64,000 bases of DNA from Streptomyces spinosus (GTDB lineage: Bacteria > Actinomycetota > Actinomycetes > Streptomycetales > Streptomycetaceae), in contig NZ_JAINRC010000007.1 in the NCBI RefSeq assembly GCF_020400655.1, forward strand, positions 62,001-126,000, in the 5' to 3' direction. The position numbers were made by a program, and so were the translations under genes. Positions 32,869 to 46,929 of this stretch are shown one piece after another (position 1 is the stretch's first letter; each line of letters starts with the position of its first letter). Below the pieces are notes generated by a model. It did no database searches, was not told where the DNA came from, and saw only the letters and a program-made list of their open reading frames with translations.

Positions 32869-34203
32869 ATGAGCAGCACAGTCATGCGCACCCGCCTCGC
32901 CACCGTGGCCGCGGCCGCCGGTGTCGCCGTACTCGCCGCGTGCTCCTCGCCCGCGCCGTCGGGAGAGGCGTCGGCGGCCTCGTGCGCGCCCGCCAAGGGC
33001 AAGGTCACCCTCCAGTACTGGAACACCGTCCCGGGCATGGACAAGGTCGTGGACCTGTGGAACCGGCGGCATCCGGACATCCGGGTCGAGACGAAGAACA
33101 TCTCCAACGACCAGTACGGCACCCTCGGGAACGCCCTGAAGGCGGGGAAGGCGCCGGACCTCGCGCAGGTCGGCTACGACGAACTCCCCAACCTGCGCAC
33201 CCAGAACGCCTTCGTGGACGCCTCGGCGTGCAAGGCGGCCACCGCGGCAGGGTCGAAGTTCGTCCCGTGGACCTGGTCCCAGACCAGCTTCGGCGGCACG
33301 GGGGTGTTCGCCCTCCCGCAGGACACCGGCCCGATGGCCCTCTTCGTCCGCCGCGACCTCTTCGAGAAGCACCACGTCGCGATCCCCACCACCTGGGACG
33401 AGTACGCGTCCGCGGCACGGAAGCTGCACAAGGCGGATCCGGACCTCGCCATCACGTTCTTCGACCCGAACAACGCCGAGTGGTTCAACGGGCTGCTCTG
33501 GCAGAACGACGCGAAGATGTACGGGTACTCCGACGACAAGTGGCAGGTCACCGTCGACTCGGAGCGCAGCAGGCAGGTGGCGGCGTACTGGCAGAAGCTG
33601 ATCTCCGGCAAGCTCGTGCGCACCGACCTCGCCAACGGTTCGACGCAGATGTACGCCGCGTACCAGAAGGACCGGATCGCCAGCTATGTCGGTGCCGCCT
33701 GGGGCTACAGCATGTTCCGCGACAACCTGCCCAAGCAGGCCGGCAAGTGGTCGGTCGTCCCGATGCCGACCTGGGGCACGGACGGCACGTCGGGTGACTG
33801 GGGCGGGTCGACCGTCGCGTTCATGAAGGGGAGCAAGCACCTGTACGAGTCGGTGGAGTTCAACACCTGGCTGAACACCGATCCGCAGGCGCTGGCGATG
33901 GAGAACGAGCTGGGCGGGCTGTACCCCGCCGCCACTGCCGGGCTGCGGCTTCCCTCGTTGCGGAAGGGGGTCGCGTACTACGGCAACGAGAAGATCTTCG
34001 ACGTCTTCGCCGAGTCGTCCAAGAAGATCGACACGAACTTCGCCTGGGGTCCCACGCAGAAGACGGTGAACCTGGCCTTGCAGGACGCGATGGCCAAGGC
34101 GGCGGCCGGCGACGGCACGCTCACCGACGCGCTGACGGCCGCCCAGGGGGCCGCGCTGACATCGATGAAGGACCAGGCGATCCCGGTCGCGGCGGGCAAG
34201 TGA
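32869..34203 (+). CDS. Sugar ABC transporter substrate-binding lipoprotein
   Basis: A 444-residue extracellular binding protein of the family 1 (MalE-like) type. The signal peptide ends in a lipobox VLAAC with Cys25 as the lipidated residue. The mature part begins VTLQYWNTVPGMDKVVDLWNRRHPD, typical of the family. It captures an oligosaccharide outside the membrane and hands it to the two permeases encoded next. ATG at 32869 has only a loose GGGAACGG upstream. First gene of a five-gene operon running through the mannosidase and galactosidase genes. The sugar is not deducible, but the hydrolases suggest a mannose- and galactose-containing glycan. Confidence 0.92.
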   Translation: MSSTVMRTRLATVAAAAGVAVLAACSSPAPSGEASAASCAPAKGKVTLQYWNTVPGMDKVVDLWNRRHPDIRVETKNISNDQYGTLGNALKAGKAPDLAQVGYDELPNLRTQNAFVDASACKAATAAGSKFVPWTWSQTSFGGTGVFALPQDTGPMALFVRRDLFEKHHVAIPTTWDEYASAARKLHKADPDLAITFFDPNNAEWFNGLLWQNDAKMYGYSDDKWQVTVDSERSRQVAAYWQKLISGKLVRTDLANGSTQMYAAYQKDRIASYVGAAWGYSMFRDNLPKQAGKWSVVPMPTWGTDGTSGDWGGSTVAFMKGSKHLYESVEFNTWLNTDPQALAMENELGGLYPAATAGLRLPSLRKGVAYYGNEKIFDVFAESSKKIDTNFAWGPTQKTVNLALQDAMAKAAAGDGTLTDALTAAQGAALTSMKDQAIPVAAGK

Positions 34204-34210
34204 CCGCGGC

Positions 34211-35158
34211 ATGACCGACACCGCAGCCCGTGCGACATCCGTGGTGGCGCCGGTCCGCGCCCGCCGCCGGCTCCACGGCGGCGGGCCCCGGGCGGGCACC
34301 GTCGCCGCGTTCCTGACCCCCTTCTTCCTGCCGTTCCTGCTGTTCTACCTGGTGCCCGTCGGCTACGCGCTCTGGCAGAGCCTCCGGGTGGTGCGCCGCA
34401 CCGGCGGACAGTACGGGACCTCGTACACCGCCTTCGGTGGTCTGGAGCAGTACGGGCAGGTGCTGCGGAACACCGAGTTCTGGTCCAGCATCGGCCGCAT
34501 CGGACTGTTCGGCGTCGTGCAGGTGCCGGTCATGCTGTTCGTCGCCCTGGTCATCGCGCTGCTGCTGGACACTCCGCTGCTGAAGCTCAAGGCGTTCTTC
34601 CGTATCACCGCGTTCATGCCGTACGCGGTGCCCGGAGTCATCGCCGCGATCATGTGGTCGTACCTGTACTCGCCCCAGCTCAGCCCCGTCGTCGACCTGC
34701 TGAACGGCGTCGGCCTCGAGCCGGACTTCCTCGGCCCGGGTGCCGTGCTGTGGTCGACCGCCAACGTCTCCACCTGGCTGTGGACCGGCTACAACATGCT
34801 GATCATGTTCTCGGCGCTGCAGTCGATCCCGCAGGAGCTCTACGAAGCCGCGAGGATCGACGGCGCCGGCAACTGGACGATCGCGTGGCGGATCAAGGTC
34901 CCGATCATCGCCCCGTCGATCGTCCTGACCTCGGTTTTCTCGATCATCGGCACGCTCCAGCTGTACGCCGAGCCGGCCGTGCTGCGCCAGATCTCCTCGA
35001 ACATCTCCAGCACGTTCACGCCGAACATGCTCGCGTACACGGTGGCCTCGGGGAACAACTACCAGCAGGCCGCGGCGATCTCCGTGGTCATCGCCGTCAT
35101 CACCTTCGTGTTGAGCTTCGGGTTCATGCGACTGACCGCGAAGAGGGCCGGGCTGTGA
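34211..35158 (+). CDS. Sugar ABC transporter permease (MalF type)
   Basis: A 315-residue inner-membrane protein with six predicted helices. The EAA loop for the ATPase is ELYEAARIDGAGNWTIAWRIKVPIIAP (key residues EAA and G at about residues 214-224). It starts 7 bases after the binding-protein stop and its stop overlaps the next start (GTGA). No ATPase gene is in the locus, so it probably uses the shared streptomycete ATPase MsiK encoded elsewhere. Confidence 0.92.
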   Translation: MTDTAARATSVVAPVRARRRLHGGGPRAGTVAAFLTPFFLPFLLFYLVPVGYALWQSLRVVRRTGGQYGTSYTAFGGLEQYGQVLRNTEFWSSIGRIGLFGVVQVPVMLFVALVIALLLDTPLLKLKAFFRITAFMPYAVPGVIAAIMWSYLYSPQLSPVVDLLNGVGLEPDFLGPGAVLWSTANVSTWLWTGYNMLIMFSALQSIPQELYEAARIDGAGNWTIAWRIKVPIIAPSIVLTSVFSIIGTLQLYAEPAVLRQISSNISSTFTPNMLAYTVASGNNYQQAAAISVVIAVITFVLSFGFMRLTAKRAGL

Positions 35159-36012
35159 GCAACCCCTCCGTGATCCGTGAGAGCCGCGTCAGCCGTACGG
35201 CCGTCATGGCCCTGATGCTGCTCCTGGCCGTCTACTTCCTGCTGCCCGTCTACTTCCTCGTCGTCGCGGCGACGAAGCCGCAGGGCGACCTCGCCTCGAC
35301 CAACGGGCTGGTGTTCTCGCACTTCAACCTGTTCGAGAACCTCCGCGTCCTGTTCACGCGCAGCGACGGCATCTTCGGCCGCTGGGCCCTCAACACCGTC
35401 GTCTACGCGGTGCTGGGCGCGGCCGTGGGCACCCTGATCTCCGCGCTGTGCGGCTACGCCCTCGCCAAGTTCCGCTTCCGCGGCCGGGAGGTGCTGTTCT
35501 CCGTCATCCTCGGCGGCGTCCTCGTCCCCACCACCGCGCTCGCCCTGCCGCTGTTCCTGCTGTTCTCGGCGACCGGGCTCGTCAACACCTATCTCGCGGT
35601 CTTCCTGCCCAGCGTCGTCAGCCCGTTCGGCGTCTACCTGGCGCGCGTCTTCGCGAACGCGTCCGTCCCGCAGGAGCTGATCGAGTCGGCGCGGCTGGAC
35701 GGCGCGGGTGAGTTCCGCACGTTCTTCTCGGTGGCGTTCCGGCTGATGGCGCCGGCCCTGGTGACCATCTTCCTGTTCCAGTTCGTGGCCATCTGGAACA
35801 ACTTCTTCCTGCCGATGGTGATGCTGCAGAAGGAGTCCCTGTTCCCGATCACGCTCGGCCTGTACGAGTGGAACGGCCAGACCGCCCGCGCCCCGCTGCT
35901 CCAGCAGTCCGTGATCACCGGCTCGCTGGTGTCGATCGTGCCCGTGATCGTCGTGTTCGTGCTCCTCCAGCGGTTCTGGCGGACCGGGCTCGCCGCCGGG
36001 TCCCTGAAGTGA
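35155..36012 (+). CDS. Sugar ABC transporter permease (MalG type)
   Basis: A 285-residue partner permease with six helices. The EAA loop is ELIESARLDGAGEFRTFFSVAFRLM. The GTG start at 35155 overlaps the stop of the first permease by four bases. The conserved C-terminal part (VFVLLQRFWRTGLAAGSLK) is complete. It works with the MalF-type partner as a heterodimer. The start of the following mannosidase gene lies at or just after its stop. Confidence 0.92.
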   Translation: MSNPSVIRESRVSRTAVMALMLLLAVYFLLPVYFLVVAATKPQGDLASTNGLVFSHFNLFENLRVLFTRSDGIFGRWALNTVVYAVLGAAVGTLISALCGYALAKFRFRGREVLFSVILGGVLVPTTALALPLFLLFSATGLVNTYLAVFLPSVVSPFGVYLARVFANASVPQELIESARLDGAGEFRTFFSVAFRLMAPALVTIFLFQFVAIWNNFFLPMVMLQKESLFPITLGLYEWNGQTARAPLLQQSVITGSLVSIVPVIVVFVLLQRFWRTGLAAGSLK

Positions 36013-36047
36013 CGTCCGTCCCCCTCGCACAGAAGGTGTCTGTCGCC

Positions 36048-41851
<5,804 letters not shown>

Positions 41852-42302
41852 ACCGGAACACTCCTCCGCCGCGGGCACGCCCGCCCAGGAGGAGCAGCGC
41901 CACGTCGCCGTCGCGCGTGGCCGTGTCCGGGAGAGGCTCCCGACCGGGCGGGGCCGCGGTGGCGTCCAGAGTGGCCGGACCGCAGGTCGTCCATGCGGCC
42001 GGTCCCGCCGCCGCGCGGGCCCGGCGGCCCGCGGGCTGCCGGCAGCAGCGAGAGGCCCGCCGCGCCGAACAGGGCGCCTTCACCTCTCCGGTGGGGCCGG
42101 GGTGTTGGGGCCGCTTGACTCGCGCGTTCGGGTGTCGCACATTTGAGTCCGCATAACGGAAACCATTTCTCGCATCATGGTGAGATTGCGTCATAAATCC
42201 GGTAAGGACGGCGGCCCCATGATCCACTTCCGTCGGAGCGCCTGCGTCGCATCACCGGGGAATCCCCGGCGCTCATGAGGCTCGAGCCCTCATAGGACCC
42301 CC
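41852..42302. promoter_or_regulatory. Long leader/control region of the membrane phosphatase operon
   Basis: The left part is very GC-rich and shows no supported gene. From about 42120 to 42220 the sequence is AT-richer and probably contains the promoter. Two hairpins lie just before the ATG at 42303: ccgggg-aat-ccccgg (42255-42269) and atgagg/cctcat with a short GC loop (42275-42293). They would fold in the mRNA leader and could act on translation or as an attenuator. A 19-codon open frame at 42219-42278 ends in the second hairpin; I do not count it as a gene. Confidence 0.4.
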
Positions 42303-43553
42303 ATGAAACCTCCTTCCCGCCGTGTCCCGGCACCGGGTCCGAAGGACCCCGAGCGCCCTGGGCCACGAAGACTCCGGCACCGGTGGGGAAGCCGATCCCC
42401 ACTCGGCCCCACGGGTGCCGGCAGACGCCTCACGAGCGGTGCCCGAGCCCAGGTGGGCCTTCCCCTCCTGCTGATCGCGGCGATCACTCTCGCGGCGTCC
42501 TTCGCGCCCCTGGCCGTTCACCTCTCCCCGCTCCTCGTTGCCGCCCCCACCTGCACCGCCGCGGTCGCCCGGACCCGGTACACGGTCGCCATGGCGCTGA
42601 CCGCCAGTGCGGCCGTGGTTCTCGTCGACTGGCACGACGGACTGTTGCGTTCGCCCCTGCTGCCCGTTCACATCGGCGCCCTGCTGGCCGTCTCCGCCTC
42701 TGTGATCGCCGCTCGCGCCCTGCACGACCGTGACCTGAGGGAACTCACGCAGGTGCGGACCGTGTCCGAGGCGGCCCAGCGGGTTCTGCTGCGGCCCCTC
42801 CCCCGCAGGCTGGGCTCCTTGCGTGTCGCGTCGGCGTACCGGGCGGCCACCGCGCACGCCCAGGTGGGCGGCGACCTGTACGCCGCCGCCCGCACCGGCC
42901 GCGCGACCCGCATCCTCATAGGCGACGTCCGCGGCAGGGGTCTGCCGGCCCTGGAGGACGCCTCCGCCCTGCTCGGCGCGTTCCGCGAGGCGGCCCACCA
43001 GCACGAGACGCTCCCGGAGCTGGCGGCCGCCCTGGAACGCAGTGTCCGCAGGCACCTGGACGAGATGGCCGAGCTCGCGCCCGACAGCGCCGAGCGGTTC
43101 ATCACGGCCCTGCTGGCCGAACTTCCCGACGGCGAGGAGACCGTCCGGATCGTCAGCTGCGGACATCCCCCGCCCCTGGTGAACCGGCGCGGACCCGTGA
43201 CCGCCCTGCGCGTGGCCCGTCCCGCTCCGCCGCTCGGCCTGGCCGGGAGCACGGCGGAGGAATTCCCCCTCGCCACCTTCGCGTTCGCCCCGGGAGACAC
43301 CTTGCTGCTCTACACCGACGGGCTCATCGAGGCCCGGGATGCCACCGGGAGCTTCTACCCCGTCCTCGAACGCGCCGCCGCCTGGGCGTGGCAGTGTCCG
43401 CACGGCCTCCTGCAGGACATCAGCAAGGACCTGAAGAGTTATGCGGGGCGGCACCTGGACGACGACCTCGCCATGGTGGCCGTGCACTTCCCCGCCCGCC
43501 CCTCCCACGTCCCGACGGCCATCGCGGGACCCGCACCGGAGGCGACCGCATGA
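42303..43553 (+). CDS. Membrane-anchored PP2C-type (RsbU/SpoIIE) phosphatase
   Basis: A 416-residue protein. A basic N-terminal region of 50 residues is followed by four hydrophobic segments (about 52-140) and a cytoplasmic SpoIIE phosphatase domain. The metal ligands are intact: AQVGGDLYAAA, IGDVRGRGLPAL, LLYTDGLIEARD and LDDDLAMV. It should dephosphorylate an anti-anti-sigma factor. Its stop overlaps the ATG of the next gene (ATGA), so the two proteins are made together. No cognate sigma factor is encoded in the window. Confidence 0.92.
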   Translation: MKPPSRRVPAPGPKDPERPGPRRLRHRWGSRSPLGPTGAGRRLTSGARAQVGLPLLLIAAITLAASFAPLAVHLSPLLVAAPTCTAAVARTRYTVAMALTASAAVVLVDWHDGLLRSPLLPVHIGALLAVSASVIAARALHDRDLRELTQVRTVSEAAQRVLLRPLPRRLGSLRVASAYRAATAHAQVGGDLYAAARTGRATRILIGDVRGRGLPALEDASALLGAFREAAHQHETLPELAAALERSVRRHLDEMAELAPDSAERFITALLAELPDGEETVRIVSCGHPPPLVNRRGPVTALRVARPAPPLGLAGSTAEEFPLATFAFAPGDTLLLYTDGLIEARDATGSFYPVLERAAAWAWQCPHGLLQDISKDLKSYAGRHLDDDLAMVAVHFPARPSHVPTAIAGPAPEATA

Positions 43554-45181
43554 CCTGCGACACGACCAGTGACGACGACCCCCCGTCCCCGGTGTCCCGC
43601 CCGCACGGCGCCGGTCCGGGAGGGACCGTGACGAGGACGGCCGCCGTACGCCGCCTGCTGCGGCACCCCGGCTCGCTGCTCGCCGTCTACCTGTGCGCGG
43701 CCTGCGCGGTCCAGCTGGGCGCGTCGGCGGGGGGCCTGGTCCGCTGGTCCGCCTACTCGCTGCTCGCACCCCTGGTGGCCGCCGCGTTGCTTCCCGTCCG
43801 CAGCACCCTCACGGTCGGGGTGGCGACGCTGGTCGCCAGCGTCGCCGTCTACGGCTTCGCGATCCGGGGGGTCTCGGGCGGCGGCCGTACGGTCGTGATC
43901 TCCGCGGCCGTGCTGTCCCTCGTGCTCAGCCTCGTCGTCTGCAAGGCGCGGCTGCGTCCCCCGTGCTCGGCTCCCGCCCCCGCGGAGCGGCCCGTCGGGC
44001 CCGCCCACCGCGCGCCTCCTGACGCCTCGCCGCCGGTGACCGACCTGCGGCTGGACCTCCTGCCGCACCCCGCCGCGGTGGAACTGGCCGCCCGCCGCAC
44101 GGCTGCCGACGGCACGGCCGGCGCCCAGGCCTACTGGCTCGACGCCATACCGCTGCCGGGCGCCCGCGTCGCGCTCGTCGCCGGGTCCGTCGAGGACGGG
44201 ACCGCCACGCCCGCCGTCACGGCCGAACTGCGCGCCGCGGTACGCACGCTGGCCGACCTGGACCTGCAACCGGAGGAACTGCTCACCCGCCTGGAACACG
44301 TGCTCACCCGGCTGCGTCCGGCCGGCGACGCGGGCCGGGACCGCGCGGGCGCGCCGGGGGTGGCCGTGAGCTGCCTGTACGCGGTCTACGACCCCGTCTC
44401 CGGCGCCTGCACCCTCGCCGGCGCCGGATGTCCGGCACCGACCGTCATCGGACCCGACGGCGTCGTCACCACGGTCGAACTTCCGGCGAGCCCGCCGCTC
44501 GGACACGCGCTGCCGCCCGTGCAGAGCACGGAGGTGCGTCTCCCCGAGGGCAGTGTGCTTCTGCTGCCCGGACACGACCCCGGGACACCCGGCCCGCCGG
44601 CCGGGTCCGGCGCGACCGCGCCGCCGCGGGCGGACCCGGGACACCGGCCGAGCCTGACTGCCGTCTGCCAGGCCGCGCTCGACACGCTGCTGTCCGGCGG
44701 GCGCCACGTCCACGCCGGGGTGCTCGCCGCCCGTACCCGCAGGCTCGGCAGCGGCAACGTCGCCACCTGGGAGCTCACGGCCGGTCTCGCCGCCGCCTCC
44801 GAGGCCCGTCAGCTCGTCGCGCGGAAGCTCGCCGCGTGGGGCCTCGAGGAGGCCGTCGCCACCACGGAACTCATCGTCAGCGAACTCGTCACCAACGCCG
44901 TCCGCCATGCCGGGCCTCCGGTGCGGTTGCGCCTGATCCGCCAGGGCACCGGGCTGATCTGCGAAGTCTCCGACAACAGCAGCACCTCCCCGCACCTGCG
45001 GTGGGCCCGCACCTTCGACGAGGGCGGACGCGGGCTCTTCATCGTCGCCCAGCTGACCCGCAGCTGGGGCACCCGCCACCACGCCGACGGCAAGACCGTG
45101 TGGGCGGAACAGGACCTCGGAACGTCCGGAACGCCGGACGAAGCCCGTGCCGGCGGTCACGGCACGCCGGCCGCCCCCTGA
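43550..45181 (+). CDS. Membrane pseudophosphatase with intact anti-sigma-type HATPase domain
   Basis: A 543-residue protein. Hydrophobic segments occupy about residues 42-130. Residues about 165-410 align by context with a SpoIIE phosphatase domain, but every metal-binding Asp motif has changed: GGDWYD-like has become AQAYWLDAI, GDVxGHG has become AGSVEDGTA, LLYTDGL has become LLLPGHDPG, and DDVAL is absent. The C-terminal 120 residues are an RsbW-like ATPase/kinase domain with ELIVSELVTNAVRHA (N box), EVSDNSS and DEGGRGLFIVAQL (G boxes), apparently functional. So it probably cannot dephosphorylate but may phosphorylate or bind an anti-anti-sigma factor. It is translated from the ATG at 43550, coupled to the active phosphatase gene. 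Confidence 0.85.
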   Translation: MTCDTTSDDDPPSPVSRPHGAGPGGTVTRTAAVRRLLRHPGSLLAVYLCAACAVQLGASAGGLVRWSAYSLLAPLVAAALLPVRSTLTVGVATLVASVAVYGFAIRGVSGGGRTVVISAAVLSLVLSLVVCKARLRPPCSAPAPAERPVGPAHRAPPDASPPVTDLRLDLLPHPAAVELAARRTAADGTAGAQAYWLDAIPLPGARVALVAGSVEDGTATPAVTAELRAAVRTLADLDLQPEELLTRLEHVLTRLRPAGDAGRDRAGAPGVAVSCLYAVYDPVSGACTLAGAGCPAPTVIGPDGVVTTVELPASPPLGHALPPVQSTEVRLPEGSVLLLPGHDPGTPGPPAGSGATAPPRADPGHRPSLTAVCQAALDTLLSGGRHVHAGVLAARTRRLGSGNVATWELTAGLAAASEARQLVARKLAAWGLEEAVATTELIVSELVTNAVRHAGPPVRLRLIRQGTGLICEVSDNSSTSPHLRWARTFDEGGRGLFIVAQLTRSWGTRHHADGKTVWAEQDLGTSGTPDEARAGGHGTPAAP

Positions 45182-45256
45182 CCAGGCCGCCGTCCGGTGC
45201 GCCGGCCCCCGCGACGTCGTCCAGCGGGCCGGCTCGCGGCGAGGTACGGCGCTGGG

Positions 45257-45409
45257 TCAGGAGGGGCCCGGGCGGTCCGGATCCTCGCCGTCGGCGTCGA
45301 ACACCTTCGTCCAGGTGGCGCCGCACCGGCAGCGGGAGTGCTCGATCAGCTCACCCTGTTCCGACACGCTCAGCCCCTGGCCGAGTCGCACATGTACATG
45401 ATCACCCAT
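45257..45409 (-). CDS. Small conserved protein with CxC motif
   Basis: A 50-residue protein: GDHVHVRLGQGLSVSEQGE, then HSRCRCGATWTKVFDADG. The RCRCG pair with the upstream His might bind a metal, but no domain is recognised. The ATG at 45409 follows AAGGAG at 12 bases; an upstream ATG at 45445 has none. It lies downstream of the antiporter gene on the same strand and may be its last partner or independent. Confidence 0.55.
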   Translation of the reverse strand: MGDHVHVRLGQGLSVSEQGELIEHSRCRCGATWTKVFDADGEDPDRPGPS

Positions 45410-45607
45410 GAGGAACCGCTCTCCTTGACGTGCGTCGCACATCATCGTGGCGGCCCGTCGCCCGGGACGGCAATGCCGCAGCTCACACATGCACCGGCGG
45501 TCGTGCCGTACGGCGCCGACGCGGGTGGGCCGCGGCACGGTCGACCGGGCGAAGCGCGCGGTCGGGAGGGGGCGGCGGGCGTGGTGCCGGCATGGCCCCG
45601 GACGACG

Positions 45608-46885
45608 TCACGGTTCCCTCGCCGTCGGTGTCATCCCCGCCAGGGGGGCTTCGTGCGGCCGCCGGCTCCGGTCCCGGTGGTCCAGCAGGGCCAGCAGCGG
45701 GGCCGTCATCACCGTGGTCACCAGGGCGACGATCACCAGGACGCCGAAGAGGGCGGGAGAGGCGATGCCCGCGGAAAGGCCCACGTTGATGGCGATGAGC
45801 TGCATCAGACCGCGCGCGTTCATCAGCGTGCCGACGCGGACGGCGACGGCCTGCGGCTCGCCCAGCAGGCGCGCCGCGGCCCAGCACGCACCGAACTTGC
45901 TGATGATCGCCACCGCCACACAGGCCACGGTGAACAGCAGAAGCCTGCCGTCGGACAGCAGAGTGAAGTCCGTGTTGAGGCCGGAGTAGGCGAAGAACAG
46001 GGGCAGGAACACGATCCGGCTGACCGGTGCGACCGCCTCCACCGCGCGCGTCACGACCGGGTCGCGGGGGAAGGCGACTCCGAGGCTGAAGGCTCCGAAC
46101 ACGGCGTACAGGCCGATGCGGTCGGTGTACCACGCGGCCAGGAACAGCAGCAGGACGGTGACCAGCAGCATGTGGTCCTCGGTCAGCCGCCGGGCCCGTT
46201 CCAGGGCCCGGGGCCGGACACGGAGGAAGACCCCGAGGAGGACGGCGAGCCCGGCCGTGCCGATCACGGCGCGCAGGAAGGTGTCCGCACCGCTGCCCGC
46301 CATGCTGAGCACCCCGGCCAGCAGGACCCACGCCACGGCGTCGTCGAGCGCGCCCGCGGCCAGGGAGACCGATCCGAAGCGGGTGTTCGTCAGCCCGCGT
46401 TCGGTGATGATCCGGGCCATCATCGGGAAGGCGGTGATCGCCACGGTGACGCCGACGAACAGCGCGCCCACCGTGGGCGAGATCCCGTCCGGGTACAGGT
46501 CCACCGTGTCGTGCGCCGCCCAGGCCAGTCCGGCGCCCAGCAGGAGGGGCACGGCGATGCCGGCCGCCGAGACGGGCACCGCCGTGCGGCCCACCGACCG
46601 CAGCCCGTCGGTCCGGAACTCGTATCCGGACAGGAACATGAACACGACGAGTCCGACCTGTCCCGCCACGTACAGCACGGGACGGATCTCGTCCGGGAAG
46701 ACGGCCTTCTCCAGGCCGGGCGAGAGGAGGCCGAGGACGGAGGGGCCGAGGGCCACGCCGGCGACCATCTCGCCGACGACCGGCGGCTGGCCGAGCGGGC
46801 GCAGCAGCCGGCTGACGAGGCGGCACGCGGTGAGGATGACGGCCGCGGCGAGGAAGAACGCCGGGCCCATCTCGGTGGTCGACAA
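45608..46885 (-). CDS. CPA2-type cation/proton antiporter
   Basis: A 425-residue integral membrane protein with about 12 helices. Motifs of the CPA2/KefB-like family are LGQPPVVGEMVAGVALGPSVLG, the paired polar helix VTVAITAFPMMARII and the ALDDAVAWVLL segment with the ion-binding Asp pair. It exchanges Na+ or K+ for protons. TTG at 46885 follows AAGGAG with 6-base spacing; ATG at 46870 is the other option. It is separated from the P450 gene by only 44 bases on the same strand, so it may be the last gene of the oxidative operon. Confidence 0.88.
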   Translation of the reverse strand: MSTTEMGPAFFLAAAVILTACRLVSRLLRPLGQPPVVGEMVAGVALGPSVLGLLSPGLEKAVFPDEIRPVLYVAGQVGLVVFMFLSGYEFRTDGLRSVGRTAVPVSAAGIAVPLLLGAGLAWAAHDTVDLYPDGISPTVGALFVGVTVAITAFPMMARIITERGLTNTRFGSVSLAAGALDDAVAWVLLAGVLSMAGSGADTFLRAVIGTAGLAVLLGVFLRVRPRALERARRLTEDHMLLVTVLLLFLAAWYTDRIGLYAVFGAFSLGVAFPRDPVVTRAVEAVAPVSRIVFLPLFFAYSGLNTDFTLLSDGRLLLFTVACVAVAIISKFGACWAAARLLGEPQAVAVRVGTLMNARGLMQLIAINVGLSAGIASPALFGVLVIVALVTTVMTAPLLALLDHRDRSRRPHEAPLAGMTPTAREP

Positions 46886-46929
46886 CGGTGACTCCTTGGT
46901 GAGGAGACGTATGGGGGGGGTTGCCGCTG

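Noticed and set aside
42219-42278. 19-codon leader peptide frame
   Set aside because: Weak Shine-Dalgarno and no known conservation; kept only as an observation with the hairpins.
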